Assembly (NCBI GenBank): GCA_002450905.1
Contig: DKAT01000060.1
Coordinates: 46,837-107,982, forward strand
Length of the DNA: 61,146 nucleotides
Origin: Spirochaetia bacterium UBA6919
GTDB lineage: Bacteria > Spirochaetota > UBA6919
Reading direction: 5' to 3'
How positions within the stretch are numbered: position 1 is the stretch's first letter; every line of letters starts with the position of its first letter. The translations under genes and the position numbers were made by a program. A model generated the notes under the pieces. It made no database searches. It had not been told where the DNA came from and saw only the letters and a program-made list of their open reading frames with translations. Below, in pieces: positions 37,661 to 45,811 of this stretch.

Positions 37661-38719
37661 ATGGAAATTCTCACACCCCGTAAATCCATGTCAAAATTAA
37701 TTGCTCTGTCTGATATCATCATGCCCTGGGCTGTTATATTTTCTATTATCGGACTTATATTGGAATATACTTCAGTGAATGAATGGGGTGGACATCTTTT
37801 TAAAAACCACAGTTATATCCACGGGTATGTTGGTATTTTTAATATGGTATTCGATGTATTTTTCGCCTTCGATGTGATTATCCGCACCATAGCCTATTCA
37901 AAATCTTGGAAACAATTAAAATTATATATGGGAAAAGGACTTGGCTGGGTGGACTGGCTTGCTGCTATACCCGGTTTTATGATCCCATTTCAAGTGATTA
38001 GTGGATCAGAGATGGGTGGTGATATATTCCGACAATTTAAGGTCAGCCGAATTGGTAAGTTTCTCAGAATTATCCGCCTTCTTAGGATTCTCCGGTTCTT
38101 TAAATTCCTTGAAAAAATGCACAAAGACTCCGTATTTATCCAAAAACACCTGATGAGTCTCATCTTAAGTATCACTCTTCTCACAATAGGCGCTATAGCA
38201 GTCCTTGATATGGGCTTAGGAGTCGATGAAGATACCCGATACCACATAGCAGAAATTATTTATCCGAATAAAGTTAATTTAAAAAATACCCCGATTGATA
38301 AAATGCCTGATGACATCAAGAAATTTGTCCATGACGATCCCGTTATCACAAAATTAGAAAAGGATTTATTAGATAAACACGATACTGCTATCCTTGTCAT
38401 ATTATTACTCCTCACCATTCTTTTAATGACAATTATATTCTATTTTGGACCTCATCTCGCCAAAGATATCCGACGGGTACAGCTGGTGATTGATTCTGTC
38501 GATGCTGATGATTATTTCCTCATCCATCAGGAAATGGAAAATGTCGTCATGGAAACAGGATCCAGAGAAATCTCAAGAAATGAAGATGAAATATTATCCC
38601 TGATTAAAGTTATTGCAGTACTCTCTGAAAAAATAGAAGCCCAGCAATCCGGTACGAATGACTCCTCTTCTCAGGAAGATTACGATAGCTTCTCTGGATT
38701 CACTCAATTTGATTCCTAA
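37661..38719 (+). CDS. Voltage-sensor membrane protein with HAMP-like tail
   Basis: This 352-residue protein has four voltage-sensor helices. S2 has Phe68, Asp71 and Arg75 in FFAFDVIIR, matching the charge-transfer centre. S3 has Asp98 in WVDWLAAIPGF. S4 has basic residues every third position: Arg124, Lys127, Arg130, Lys133, Arg136, Arg139, Arg142, Arg145, Lys148. Two more helices follow (about 163-185 and 241-263) with a hydrophilic loop between them, but no TVGYG-type filter is present. After the last helix is a HAMP-like coiled-coil segment ending near residue 335. It may couple membrane potential to a cytoplasmic signal instead of passing ions (inference). Confidence 0.85.
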   Translation: MEILTPRKSMSKLIALSDIIMPWAVIFSIIGLILEYTSVNEWGGHLFKNHSYIHGYVGIFNMVFDVFFAFDVIIRTIAYSKSWKQLKLYMGKGLGWVDWLAAIPGFMIPFQVISGSEMGGDIFRQFKVSRIGKFLRIIRLLRILRFFKFLEKMHKDSVFIQKHLMSLILSITLLTIGAIAVLDMGLGVDEDTRYHIAEIIYPNKVNLKNTPIDKMPDDIKKFVHDDPVITKLEKDLLDKHDTAILVILLLLTILLMTIIFYFGPHLAKDIRRVQLVIDSVDADDYFLIHQEMENVVMETGSREISRNEDEILSLIKVIAVLSEKIEAQQSGTNDSSSQEDYDSFSGFTQFDS

Positions 38720-38903
38720 GATAACTTATTAATTATCAACTGTTTTTGTGTCCAAACCTCTAATTCCTATTGACTTTCCAACATTATGTGTTAATTATTA
38801 ATTATAAAATATTTCTCAAAAAATTAATATTTGTATGGGAAGTTATCCGATATTTTTAAAAAATTATATCATTTCAATTCATAAAAATTATTAGGAAAAT
38901 CGT

Positions 38904-41468
38904 TTGAATTCAACGTTCACAAAATCTCTCAAGCATATATATCTTTCAAAAGATATAAATCAAAATAATTTCGAGGGCACCCTATCATTACTAGAGAGAG
39001 AAAATATCCTGATTTCCCCTATTACCCATAATCCCATTGATACGATCCTCCAAAAATTAGAATCAGACAAACAAAATATCCTCTTCCTGACAGAAAATGA
39101 TATCAAATCCCTTACCAACTCCACAATTAAACTTGAAACTATCCTCAAAGAAAAGACATTTATCATCATTCCCGTAAATGAAAACAATTCCAAAATACTT
39201 CCTATTGATGAATGGAATATCCCATCAGAAATCTGTTATCAATGCCTGAGTATCCCTTTTCAAATCGATCAATTCAAATATATGATAGATTCAGCTTTTA
39301 ATTATTTAAAAATCTTAAAAGACAAATACGAATTAGAAGCATCTGTTAAAAGCCGTTCAAAGGAAATTGAAGAATTAACTGAAATCGGAAAAGCTCTTTC
39401 ATCCGAACACAATTATAATAAATTATTGAAGCTCATTCTAGACAAGGGAAAAAGTTTAATCCAATGCGATGCTGCCAGTATCTATATCGTTGAAAACTCC
39501 AGCCAGGAAAAATACCTTAATTTCAAGCTCTCTGATCTGATACTAACGGATGAAGGTCAAAACCTCCCCCTCAATAAAGAATCTATTGCTGGATATGTCG
39601 CCCTTACTGGATATTCCCTCAATATAGAAGATGCATATGAAATTCCCCCAAATAGTGAATATAAATTAAACCTGAATTATGATAAAAAATTCAACTATCG
39701 CACCAAATCCATGCTGGTTATCCCCATGAAGGATCACGAAGAAAAAATTATTGGTGTATTACAATTTATAAATAAAAAAAGACACAAATCCATTATCTTC
39801 ACTGATATAGAATCCATTGAAAAAGATACCATCCCCTTTAATCCCCACGATGTTGAGCTAACCAATTCCCTTGCTGGACAGGCTGCTGTAGCTATTGTTT
39901 CCAGTAGTGTGGAAAAACGTGCTAAAGAAATCAGAGAGCTTACAAATATCGGCAAAGCCCTGGCTACAGAAAGAAATCACCTCCGATTGTTAAATTTTAT
40001 CCTCAGAAAAAGTAAAGAAATTACAAATTGCGATTCAGGAACTATCTATCTAGTTGACAAAGATGAGAAAGGGGAAACATGTCTCCGTTTCAAAATGTCT
40101 TCTTTGGATTTAGAACAAAATGAATTTACATTTCCAATAAACAGAAAAAGTATTTCAGGATATGTGGCTCTCACAGGGAAAATTCTCAACCTCGCCGATG
40201 CCTATCATCTCCCTGAAGATGCAGAGTATACCCTAAATCTAAGTTATGATAAAAAACATAATTATCGTACAAAATCCATGCTTGTTGTCCCCATGACAAA
40301 TCAAAAAAATGAAGTCATCGGAATCTTACAACTCATTAATAAAAAAAATGATAAAGATATAGAACTCACAAATATTTCAACCACAGAAAAAAATGTCATC
40401 TCCTTTGACGATCATGATATAGAACTTGTCACATCCATCGGCGGTCAGGCTGCCGTAGCAATAGAAAATAATATCCTCTATCAAAATATAGAAAACCTTT
40501 TTGAAGGATTCGTAAAAGCATCGGTAACTGCCATTGAATCTCGGGATCCCACCACTTCCGGTCACTCAGAAAGAGTCGCTGTCTATACCGTGGAATTGGC
40601 TAAGCTCGTCGATAAATTGGATACGGGATTATGGAAGGATGTCCGTTTTTCTAGGGATCAGATCAAAGAAATAAGATATGCATCACTACTTCACGATTTT
40701 GGAAAAGTTGGAGTCCGTGAAAAAGTCCTTGTTAAATCCAAGAAATTATATTTCGGACAATTAGAACTCATAAAACTCAGATTTGATTTCATTAAACGTA
40801 CCCTTCAGTATGAATCATCACAGAGAAAAATCGAATATCTCCTTCAGAAATCAAGAGAAGAAGCCGTTGCATTAATAACAGATGAAGAGCAAAATTTGGA
40901 TAAAGAAATAAAAGAGATTGACACTTATATAGAAGCAATATTAACTTCCAATGAGCCATTAGTACTTGCGAGTGATGTTAATTGTGTACTCCAGGAAATT
41001 GCGAAGAAAACATTTCTAAATGTCGATAACACGTCCTCAAATTATCTTGAAGCTAGTGAATTGCGTTATTTATCAATACGAAAAGGATCGCTCCAGGAGG
41101 AAGAACGCCGGGAAATAGAGTCTCATGTTACACACACCTTTGAATTTTTATCCAAAATACCTTGGACAACAGAACTAAAAAGTGTACCAATAATTGCATA
41201 CGCCCACCATGAGAAATTAAATGGAGATGGCTATCCAAGAGCAATTTCCGAAATAGATATCCCACTTCAATCAAGAATAATGACCATATCTGATATCTTT
41301 GACGCCCTCGTCGCTTCTGACAGACCCTATAAGAAAGCTGTATCCCTGGACAAGGCTCTGAATATTCTACAGCTAGAAGTTAAAGATCAGCATGTTGATC
41401 CTGAACTTGTAGAATTATTTATAGATGCAAAAATATTTAATTCAGTAAACAAATTTCCTAACACATAA
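38904..41468 (+). CDS. GAF-GAF-HD-GYP phosphodiesterase-type signalling protein
   Basis: The N-terminal segment of about 150 residues resembles a degenerate receiver domain. Two tandem GAF domains follow (about 165-330 and 355-525). They are clear duplicates: NYRTKSMLVIPM is repeated as NYRTKSMLVVPM, and GYVALTG is repeated exactly. The C-terminal domain has LLHDFGK (His597, Asp598), HHEKLNGDGYP (Gly776, Tyr777, Pro778) and a predicted coiled-coil insertion of about 110 residues between them. HD-GYP enzymes hydrolyse cyclic di-GMP. The start is TTG 38904 with AGGA upstream. It follows the voltage-sensor gene by 184 bp on the same strand. Confidence 0.9.
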   Translation: MNSTFTKSLKHIYLSKDINQNNFEGTLSLLERENILISPITHNPIDTILQKLESDKQNILFLTENDIKSLTNSTIKLETILKEKTFIIIPVNENNSKILPIDEWNIPSEICYQCLSIPFQIDQFKYMIDSAFNYLKILKDKYELEASVKSRSKEIEELTEIGKALSSEHNYNKLLKLILDKGKSLIQCDAASIYIVENSSQEKYLNFKLSDLILTDEGQNLPLNKESIAGYVALTGYSLNIEDAYEIPPNSEYKLNLNYDKKFNYRTKSMLVIPMKDHEEKIIGVLQFINKKRHKSIIFTDIESIEKDTIPFNPHDVELTNSLAGQAAVAIVSSSVEKRAKEIRELTNIGKALATERNHLRLLNFILRKSKEITNCDSGTIYLVDKDEKGETCLRFKMSSLDLEQNEFTFPINRKSISGYVALTGKILNLADAYHLPEDAEYTLNLSYDKKHNYRTKSMLVVPMTNQKNEVIGILQLINKKNDKDIELTNISTTEKNVISFDDHDIELVTSIGGQAAVAIENNILYQNIENLFEGFVKASVTAIESRDPTTSGHSERVAVYTVELAKLVDKLDTGLWKDVRFSRDQIKEIRYASLLHDFGKVGVREKVLVKSKKLYFGQLELIKLRFDFIKRTLQYESSQRKIEYLLQKSREEAVALITDEEQNLDKEIKEIDTYIEAILTSNEPLVLASDVNCVLQEIAKKTFLNVDNTSSNYLEASELRYLSIRKGSLQEEERREIESHVTHTFEFLSKIPWTTELKSVPIIAYAHHEKLNGDGYPRAISEIDIPLQSRIMTISDIFDALVASDRPYKKAVSLDKALNILQLEVKDQHVDPELVELFIDAKIFNSVNKFPNT

Positions 41469-41618
41469 AATTATTTTCCTTAAAACTCCAGTAATCACGA
41501 TCATATTGAAAAAATCATTTTTCATGTATTAAATAAATTATACTATCTTATTGTATAATTTAGATAGTCAGCTATTTTTTTTATAGTAATCATGCTATTC
41601 CAGGAATATACAAAAGAT

Positions 41619-41646
41619 TTATCTATTCACTCTCATGAATAGATAA
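41619..41646. terminator. Perfect 11-bp stem hairpin after the HD-GYP gene
   Basis: TTATCTATTCA and its complement TGAATAGATAA flank a 6-base loop. There is no T-run directly after it, so it may be a terminator-like or mRNA-stabilising hairpin. The AT-rich gap 41469-41842 also holds a weaker 7-bp stem (ACTATCT/AGATAGT) followed by eight T residues, which is another candidate terminator. No ORF was seen in this gap. Confidence 0.45.
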
Positions 41647-41671
41647 CGGAATTGAATATTTTGAATCCGAT
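41645..41671. repeat. 27-bp palindrome, diverged copy
   Basis: It has the same length and the same CGGAA...CCGAT frame as the copies at 28108, 34617 and 51899, but a changed core (TTGAATATTTTGAAT). It directly follows the hairpin at 41619-41646. Confidence 0.5.
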
Positions 41672-41842
41672 TCTTCTTAAATTCAGTTATTTTGATTATC
41701 TTGTTGTATATATTAACATTTAATTTTGTTGTACTATTAAGAATAAATCTTACTTAAAGAAAAGATCTTTTGGTATATAAGTTCTATATATAATCCGAAA
41801 ATTATTTGAAGGCATGTAATTTATAATGTAGGGAGAAAACAT

Positions 41843-42928
41843 TTGAAACATCTTTTGGGTATTCTTAACGAATCCTATCTGGTAACAAAAGAAGCAGGGA
41901 TATACCTATTCTTTGGCTTTCTCATCGCTGGATTAATCAAAGCATTTATGAAAGAAGAAGTCGTATCCAGGTCTTTAGGGAAAAATAACTTCTCATCTGT
42001 TTTAAAGTCGACATTAATTGGTATACCACTTCCGCTATGTTCTTGTAGTGTTATTCCTGTGGCTATGTCTTTGAAAAAACAGGGTGCCAGTAAAGGGGCT
42101 GTCACATCTTTTCTAATATCTACTCCTGAAACAGGTGTGGACTCCATAGCTATTTCCTGGTCCTTGTTAGATCCGATTTTAACAATATTTAGACCATTTA
42201 TTGCCTTCGTTACATCTATTTTTGCCGGTATCAGTCAAAACATCTTTTCAAAAAAAGAACCAAAACCTATAAGCCAACTGGAATTATTATCTACTTATCC
42301 TGAGGAAATTGTTCAGAAGATACCAGAGAAATTAAGCTGGTGGAAAGAAAAGTCCAATCAACTGATTTCGGGGGTTCGGTATGCATTTACAGATCTATTA
42401 TCTGACATAGCTGTATATTTGATCTATGGAATTCTTATCACAGGCCTATTAACTTATATAATTCCTGATAATTTTTTTAGCCAATCCTATGAGCACCCCA
42501 TAACTTCCATGTTTATTATGCTGGGACTTGGGATTCCCATATATATTTGCGCAACAGCTAGTACTCCAATAGCAGGTGCTCTAATTTTAAAAGGACTTAA
42601 TCCTGGTGCAGCACTGGTATTTTTACTTGTTGGACCTGCTACAAACATGATAACATTATCGGTGGTATATAAGACGATGCATAAGAGAGGATTAATTATT
42701 TATTTAAGCAGTCTTATCGTAGCTTCTCTTTTGGGGGGATTTTTATTAGATTATATTTATAAGGTCTTATCGCTGAATCCAAAGGCAATGATAGGGCAGT
42801 ATGGAGATCTGATAAGCGATTCTGTAAAACATGTCTTTGGAATCCTTCTCAGTGGATATCTCATTTACATCGGATCAGGGAAGCTTTATTGGAAAATCAA
42901 AAAATATACCACCAGAAAAGAAATGTAA
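41843..42928 (+). CDS. Metal-type permease of the COG0701 family (SO_0444/YraQ-like)
   Basis: This 361-residue membrane protein has about eight to ten helices in two repeats. Family motifs are visible: GIPLPLCSCSVIPVAMSLKK near residue 60, with two Cys typical of the efflux branch, and a second repeat with TAGAL-like ICATASTPIAGALI and LLVGPATNMITL. Related proteins export copper, zinc or arsenic compounds. The start is TTG 41843 with GGGAG upstream. The next gene, a cation diffusion facilitator, starts 40 bp before this gene ends, so the two are a coupled metal-handling unit. Confidence 0.82.
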   Translation: MKHLLGILNESYLVTKEAGIYLFFGFLIAGLIKAFMKEEVVSRSLGKNNFSSVLKSTLIGIPLPLCSCSVIPVAMSLKKQGASKGAVTSFLISTPETGVDSIAISWSLLDPILTIFRPFIAFVTSIFAGISQNIFSKKEPKPISQLELLSTYPEEIVQKIPEKLSWWKEKSNQLISGVRYAFTDLLSDIAVYLIYGILITGLLTYIIPDNFFSQSYEHPITSMFIMLGLGIPIYICATASTPIAGALILKGLNPGAALVFLLVGPATNMITLSVVYKTMHKRGLIIYLSSLIVASLLGGFLLDYIYKVLSLNPKAMIGQYGDLISDSVKHVFGILLSGYLIYIGSGKLYWKIKKYTTRKEM

Positions 42929-44049
42929 CCCTAGTCGGGCTCTTCGTAAATATTCTTTTATCGATCATCAAATATATTGTAGGTATAATCGGTGGGAGTT
43001 CTGCTCTGATCGCTGATGCTATCCATAGTATTTCGGATTCTGTAACGGATTTTGTTGTCCTCATTGGGATTCGTTTCTCATCTATTCCTGCGGATAAGAA
43101 TCACCCTTATGGACATGGGAAGTTTGAGACTTTTGCGTCCTTCAGTATTGGTATTGTACTGATTGGTGCCGCTGGAATACTGATTTACGAATGTGTTGGG
43201 AAGATGATTGATCTTTTTGAGGGGAAGAGTTTTATACAAGATGGCTACGAATTTACCCTGATTGCGGCGTTTTTTTCTGTGATATCCAAGGAAATACTTT
43301 ATCGTTATACCATACATTACGGAAAGAAGCTCAACAGTTCTTCTCTCATTGCTAATGCCCGTGAACATCGCTCTGATGCAATATCTTCAATTGGGGTAAT
43401 CATTGGAGTAGTCTGTGCTCTTTTATCTCCTAAGTTATTATTTATGGATCCCCTCGCTGGTATGATTGTATCAGGAATTATTGCTCACATGGGCTGGAAA
43501 ATAATGGCTTCTGCATTTCATGAGTTGGTGGATACTATACCTGATGAAGAAATGGTTGAGAAGATAATACAAAAGACCCATGGAACCCTTGGTGTTATGG
43601 GTGTTAGAAATGTGAGGTGTCGTAGTTTAGGTGGAGATCTCAGTGTTGACATGGAGATTCTTGTAGATCCCACTCTCAGTCTGTATCAGGCTCATGATAT
43701 ATCTGAAAACGTGAAGGGATTGATTACAAAATTGTTTCCTGTTGTTAAGGAAGTAATAGTCCATGTTGAGCCCTGTGAGAATATTATTGAAAGCCCATCA
43801 GAACAACGAGAAGAACTCTTAAGCAGGATTAATCAATGTGTATTGGAGGTAAAAGAGGTACTGAGTATTAATAATATCCGGTTCCATTATATACCAGGTG
43901 GACTGGAAGTCAATATTGATGTAGTGGTGGATCCTCACTTAACTGTGAAAGAGGGGCATGAGATATCCGATTGCCTGGAGGCAAAGTTACAGGGGATTTC
44001 TGATATTACTCTGGCTCATATTCATCTGGAGTTTGAAAAGAAGTTTTAA
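42889..44049 (+). CDS. Cation diffusion facilitator with duplicated C-terminal domain
   Basis: This 386-residue CDF transporter has six helices with the metal-site signature ALIADAIHSISDS in TM2, the following HPYGHGKFE loop and NAREHRSDAISS in TM5. The cytoplasmic part contains two ZT-dimer-like domains in tandem: VRCRSLGGDLSVDMEILVDP is mirrored by IRFHYIPGGLEVNIDVVVDP. Normal CDFs have one. The start is TTG 42889, inside the permease gene, with AGGG upstream. It exports Zn, Fe or Mn by proton antiport. The specificity is not clear. Confidence 0.9.
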   Translation: MENQKIYHQKRNVTLVGLFVNILLSIIKYIVGIIGGSSALIADAIHSISDSVTDFVVLIGIRFSSIPADKNHPYGHGKFETFASFSIGIVLIGAAGILIYECVGKMIDLFEGKSFIQDGYEFTLIAAFFSVISKEILYRYTIHYGKKLNSSSLIANAREHRSDAISSIGVIIGVVCALLSPKLLFMDPLAGMIVSGIIAHMGWKIMASAFHELVDTIPDEEMVEKIIQKTHGTLGVMGVRNVRCRSLGGDLSVDMEILVDPTLSLYQAHDISENVKGLITKLFPVVKEVIVHVEPCENIIESPSEQREELLSRINQCVLEVKEVLSINNIRFHYIPGGLEVNIDVVVDPHLTVKEGHEISDCLEAKLQGISDITLAHIHLEFEKKF

Positions 44050-44165
44050 GGATATTACATTGATCCTATAAAATACTTTAATTTCATATATGGATAGTGA
44101 TATAAAACAGATTTCAGGATAATATCGAAAATACTATCATTACCTTATCATCAAACATCCCCTTC

Positions 44166-44220
44166 ATGGGAGAAAGATGGGAAAATCATGGGAAAATCAT
44201 GGGAAAAGTATGGGAGAAAT
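44166..44220. repeat. 11-bp tandem repeat array, five units
   Basis: Five exact 11-bp units begin with ATGGGA: ATGGGAGAAAG, ATGGGAAAATC (twice), ATGGGAAAAGT and ATGGGAGAAAT, at 44166, 44177, 44188, 44199 and 44210. The reverse complement of the unit matches the array at 11320-11352. The flank on the right (CAACTTACAG) matches the flank of the other array in inverted form. Confidence 0.8.
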
Positions 44221-44250
44221 TATAGAGCAACTTACAGCCCCATCACCCTA

Positions 44251-44411
44251 AATCCCCCCATCTGTCATTGCGAGGAACAAAGTGACGAAGCAATCTCCCC
44301 CCCTATCACCCACCCGTAGGGGCGATACCCATGTGTTCGCCCTATCCCCAAATCGCCCACTGAACCCAACTCGGTTGGTGAGCGGAGCCGAACCACCGAA
44401 CCACGCAACAA
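44251..44411. repeat. REP-like repeat cluster, copy A
   Basis: This is a mosaic of G+C-rich short repeats unlike the AT-rich surroundings: a GTCATTGCGAGG...GACGAAGCAATCT imperfect palindrome (44257-44296), a 53-bp block (44291-44343, with GTAGGGGCG and TGTTCGCCCT), and GGTGAGCGGAGCCGAACC. The 53-bp block recurs at 45442-45494 with 51 of 53 bases identical. No gene is seen between 44050 and 44411 apart from these repeats. Confidence 0.75.
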
Positions 44412-44500
44412 CTAAAAGATCACCTCACAAATAGCTCTAATTTCTTCAGGATATAATTTTGATATAGCACGAGCCCTTTTTACAATTTGTTTATATAATT
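44412..44500 (-). pseudogene. C-terminal coding remnant, copy A
   Basis: On the minus strand, in a different frame from the 113-residue gene, the sequence reads ...ELYKQIVKRARAISKLYPEE-IRAICEVIF and stops at 44412. The same end (SKLYPNEIRAICEVLF) occurs at 45632-45690. It looks like a shared 3' gene end left after recombination. Confidence 0.5.
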
Positions 44501-44821
44501 CCAAAAGATATTTATTGCCCTATCATCTCTATTATGATAATCTTCAAAAAAACCAACATCATTTAATTCGGGTGGATAAGAATATCTTTCACCATCTTCT
44601 CCATATTCTGTTATCCAATTAACTGGTTCATTTTTGTCAATTATTTCAAAAAGTTCTGGCGGGTATAAAGTAGGGTCATTTTCATCATTTAAAATTCTAT
44701 ACTTATCAGCTTCAATACCTATTACAGTATATACTTTACCTAAGCTAATACCATAATTTTCATAAGCAAAATTTAACACTGTTGATAAAACTATATAATT
44801 TTCTTTCGGTGTGACTTTCAT
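44480..44821 (-). CDS. Small hypothetical protein, immunity-like
   Basis: This 113-residue acidic soluble protein starts at ATG 44821. It has many Tyr, Asp and Glu residues and a YGEDGERYSYPPEL stretch; I recognise no named family. Acidic single-domain proteins of this size next to short toxin-like C-termini are typical of immunity genes. A toxin-like remnant ends 150 bp upstream (44972). Its 3' end runs into the coding remnant of copy A in another frame, so the present stop may be secondary. Confidence 0.5.
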   Translation of the reverse strand: MKVTPKENYIVLSTVLNFAYENYGISLGKVYTVIGIEADKYRILNDENDPTLYPPELFEIIDKNEPVNWITEYGEDGERYSYPPELNDVGFFEDYHNRDDRAINIFWNYINKL

Positions 44822-44971
44822 TGTTTATTTATAATATTCTTATTTTAAATTAAACCTACGTATTAATATTATCAATTCTAAAAATTAATTATTATATGTA
44901 ATTTACATGTGAATTAAATTTATTATAATTTATATATTACTTAGATGTTATGGTTTAATATAAAAATTAGA

Positions 44972-45118
44972 TTAGTAAGTAGGGTCACTAGGCTTCATTT
45001 CAAATTTTTGCCACCCTTTTTTTTCATACCAGTGCCACTCATTCCCATATTCATCCTTACCTTTCTCACATTCTTATTCTGTGGTTTACTCTAAATTTCC
45101 GCTGTACCATATTCGGAT
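44972..45118 (-). pseudogene. Remnant of a toxin-like C-terminus, with two stop codons
   Basis: One minus-strand frame of 49 codons reads IRIWYSGNLE, stop, TTE, stop, then ECEKGKDEYGNEWHWYEKKG followed by WQKFEMKPSDPTY and a final stop. The frame is closed by an earlier TAG at 45131. Trp- and charge-rich ends of this kind resemble the C-termini of polymorphic toxins. It lies just upstream of the 113-residue gene, the usual place for a cognate immunity gene (inference). Confidence 0.45.
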
Positions 45119-45134
45119 AAGCAACAAACTCTAG

Positions 45135-45359
45135 TTAATCTGAATGCTTTCTAAATAAATTATCTAATATCTCTGGTATCTCTTTACCAGTATGTATATG
45201 CCCATTACTTTTAAAAATTTCAATATCTATTTCTCCGTCTTCCTGAAATTCAACCTCCCATCTTTCTCCAGGTACTACTATAGTAACCATTATAGCTGAA
45301 TATGTATAATGACCCAAAGAGTATGATATTTTTGCATCCTGTAATTTTTTATATATCAT
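45135..45359 (-). CDS. Small hypothetical protein, immunity-like
   Basis: This 74-residue product starts at ATG 45359 and stops at 45135. It has a regular strand-rich pattern (AIMVTIVVPGERWEVEFQED, GEIDIEIFKS) and an acidic helix at the end. The start follows a short toxin-like C-terminal remnant by only 5 bp, which is the spacing of toxin/immunity pairs. No family is recognised. Confidence 0.5.
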   Translation of the reverse strand: MIYKKLQDAKISYSLGHYTYSAIMVTIVVPGERWEVEFQEDGEIDIEIFKSNGHIHTGKEIPEILDNLFRKHSD

Positions 45360-45364
45360 TTTTA

Positions 45365-45448
45365 TTATTTATCAAACCTACTATCCTGTAATAATTTTTT
45401 TGCAGTTTTATATCCAGGTTTTCCTGCTTTTGTACCTTCTACAATCTC
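45365..45448 (-). pseudogene. Toxin-like C-terminal fragment cut at a repeat
   Basis: The minus-strand frame reads EIVEGTKAGKPGYKTAKKLL-QDSRFDK and stops at 45365, 5 bp before the start of the 74-residue gene. Its upstream end stops exactly where the G+C-rich repeat block begins (45442), so the rest of the gene was lost or replaced at the repeat. Confidence 0.45.
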
Positions 45449-45494
45449 CCCCCCTGTCACCCACCTGTAGGGGCGATACCCATGTGTTCGCCCT
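45442..45494. repeat. 53-bp repeat block, copy B
   Basis: It starts CAATCTCC and ends TGTTCGCCCT, and is identical to 44291-44343 at 51 of 53 positions. It is a direct repeat with a period of 1,151 bp. GAGCCAGTCGAAGGG follows it, another short repeat of the REP-like kind. Confidence 0.8.
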
Positions 45495-45525
45495 GAGCCA
45501 GTCGAAGGGTTAAATCATATCCGTT

Positions 45526-45546
45526 ATCCTGAACTCGATTCAGGAT
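45526..45546. repeat. Short palindrome within repeat copy B
   Basis: ATCCTGAA and TTCAGGAT form an 8-bp perfect stem around CTCGA. Such TCCTGAA...TTCAGGA units are common REP-like elements in many bacteria. Confidence 0.6.
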
Positions 45547-45631
45547 CTTATTCCAAAATACCGCGTCACTCTATCCCACACCCTGGACAACCACTACAGC
45601 AACCTCAAAGGGGCAAAACAACACACAACAA

Positions 45632-45811
45632 CTAAAATAGCACCTCACAAATGGCTCTAATTTCGTTCGGATATAATTTTGACATAGCGCTCTATTTGTA
45701 CATATCGTTGGTGAAACCTCAATAGACTATTTTACATTTTGGAAGAACATTTTTTAATTCTTCAGTCCACTACAAATCAAGTGGTTTATAAAAGTATTTA
45801 TGATTGTCCAT
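45632..45811 (-). pseudogene. Broken small gene, same tail as copy A
   Basis: From ATG 45811 the minus strand reads MDNHKYFYKPLDL, stop, WTEELKNVLPKCKIVY, then a frameshift to GFTNDMYK, stop, SAMSKLYPNEIRAICEVLF and stop at 45632. Several stops and a shift show that it is dead. The last 16 residues match the tail at 44412-44500. The flanking gap 45812-46030 is AT-rich and holds nothing else I can support. Confidence 0.6.

Noticed and set aside
37661..38719. Annotation as a potassium channel
   Set aside because: No TVGYG-type filter or pore helix is visible between the fifth and sixth helices, although the voltage sensor is complete.
44166..44220. CRISPR array
   Set aside because: The repeats are 11 bp and directly adjacent, with no spacers, and there are no cas genes in the window.
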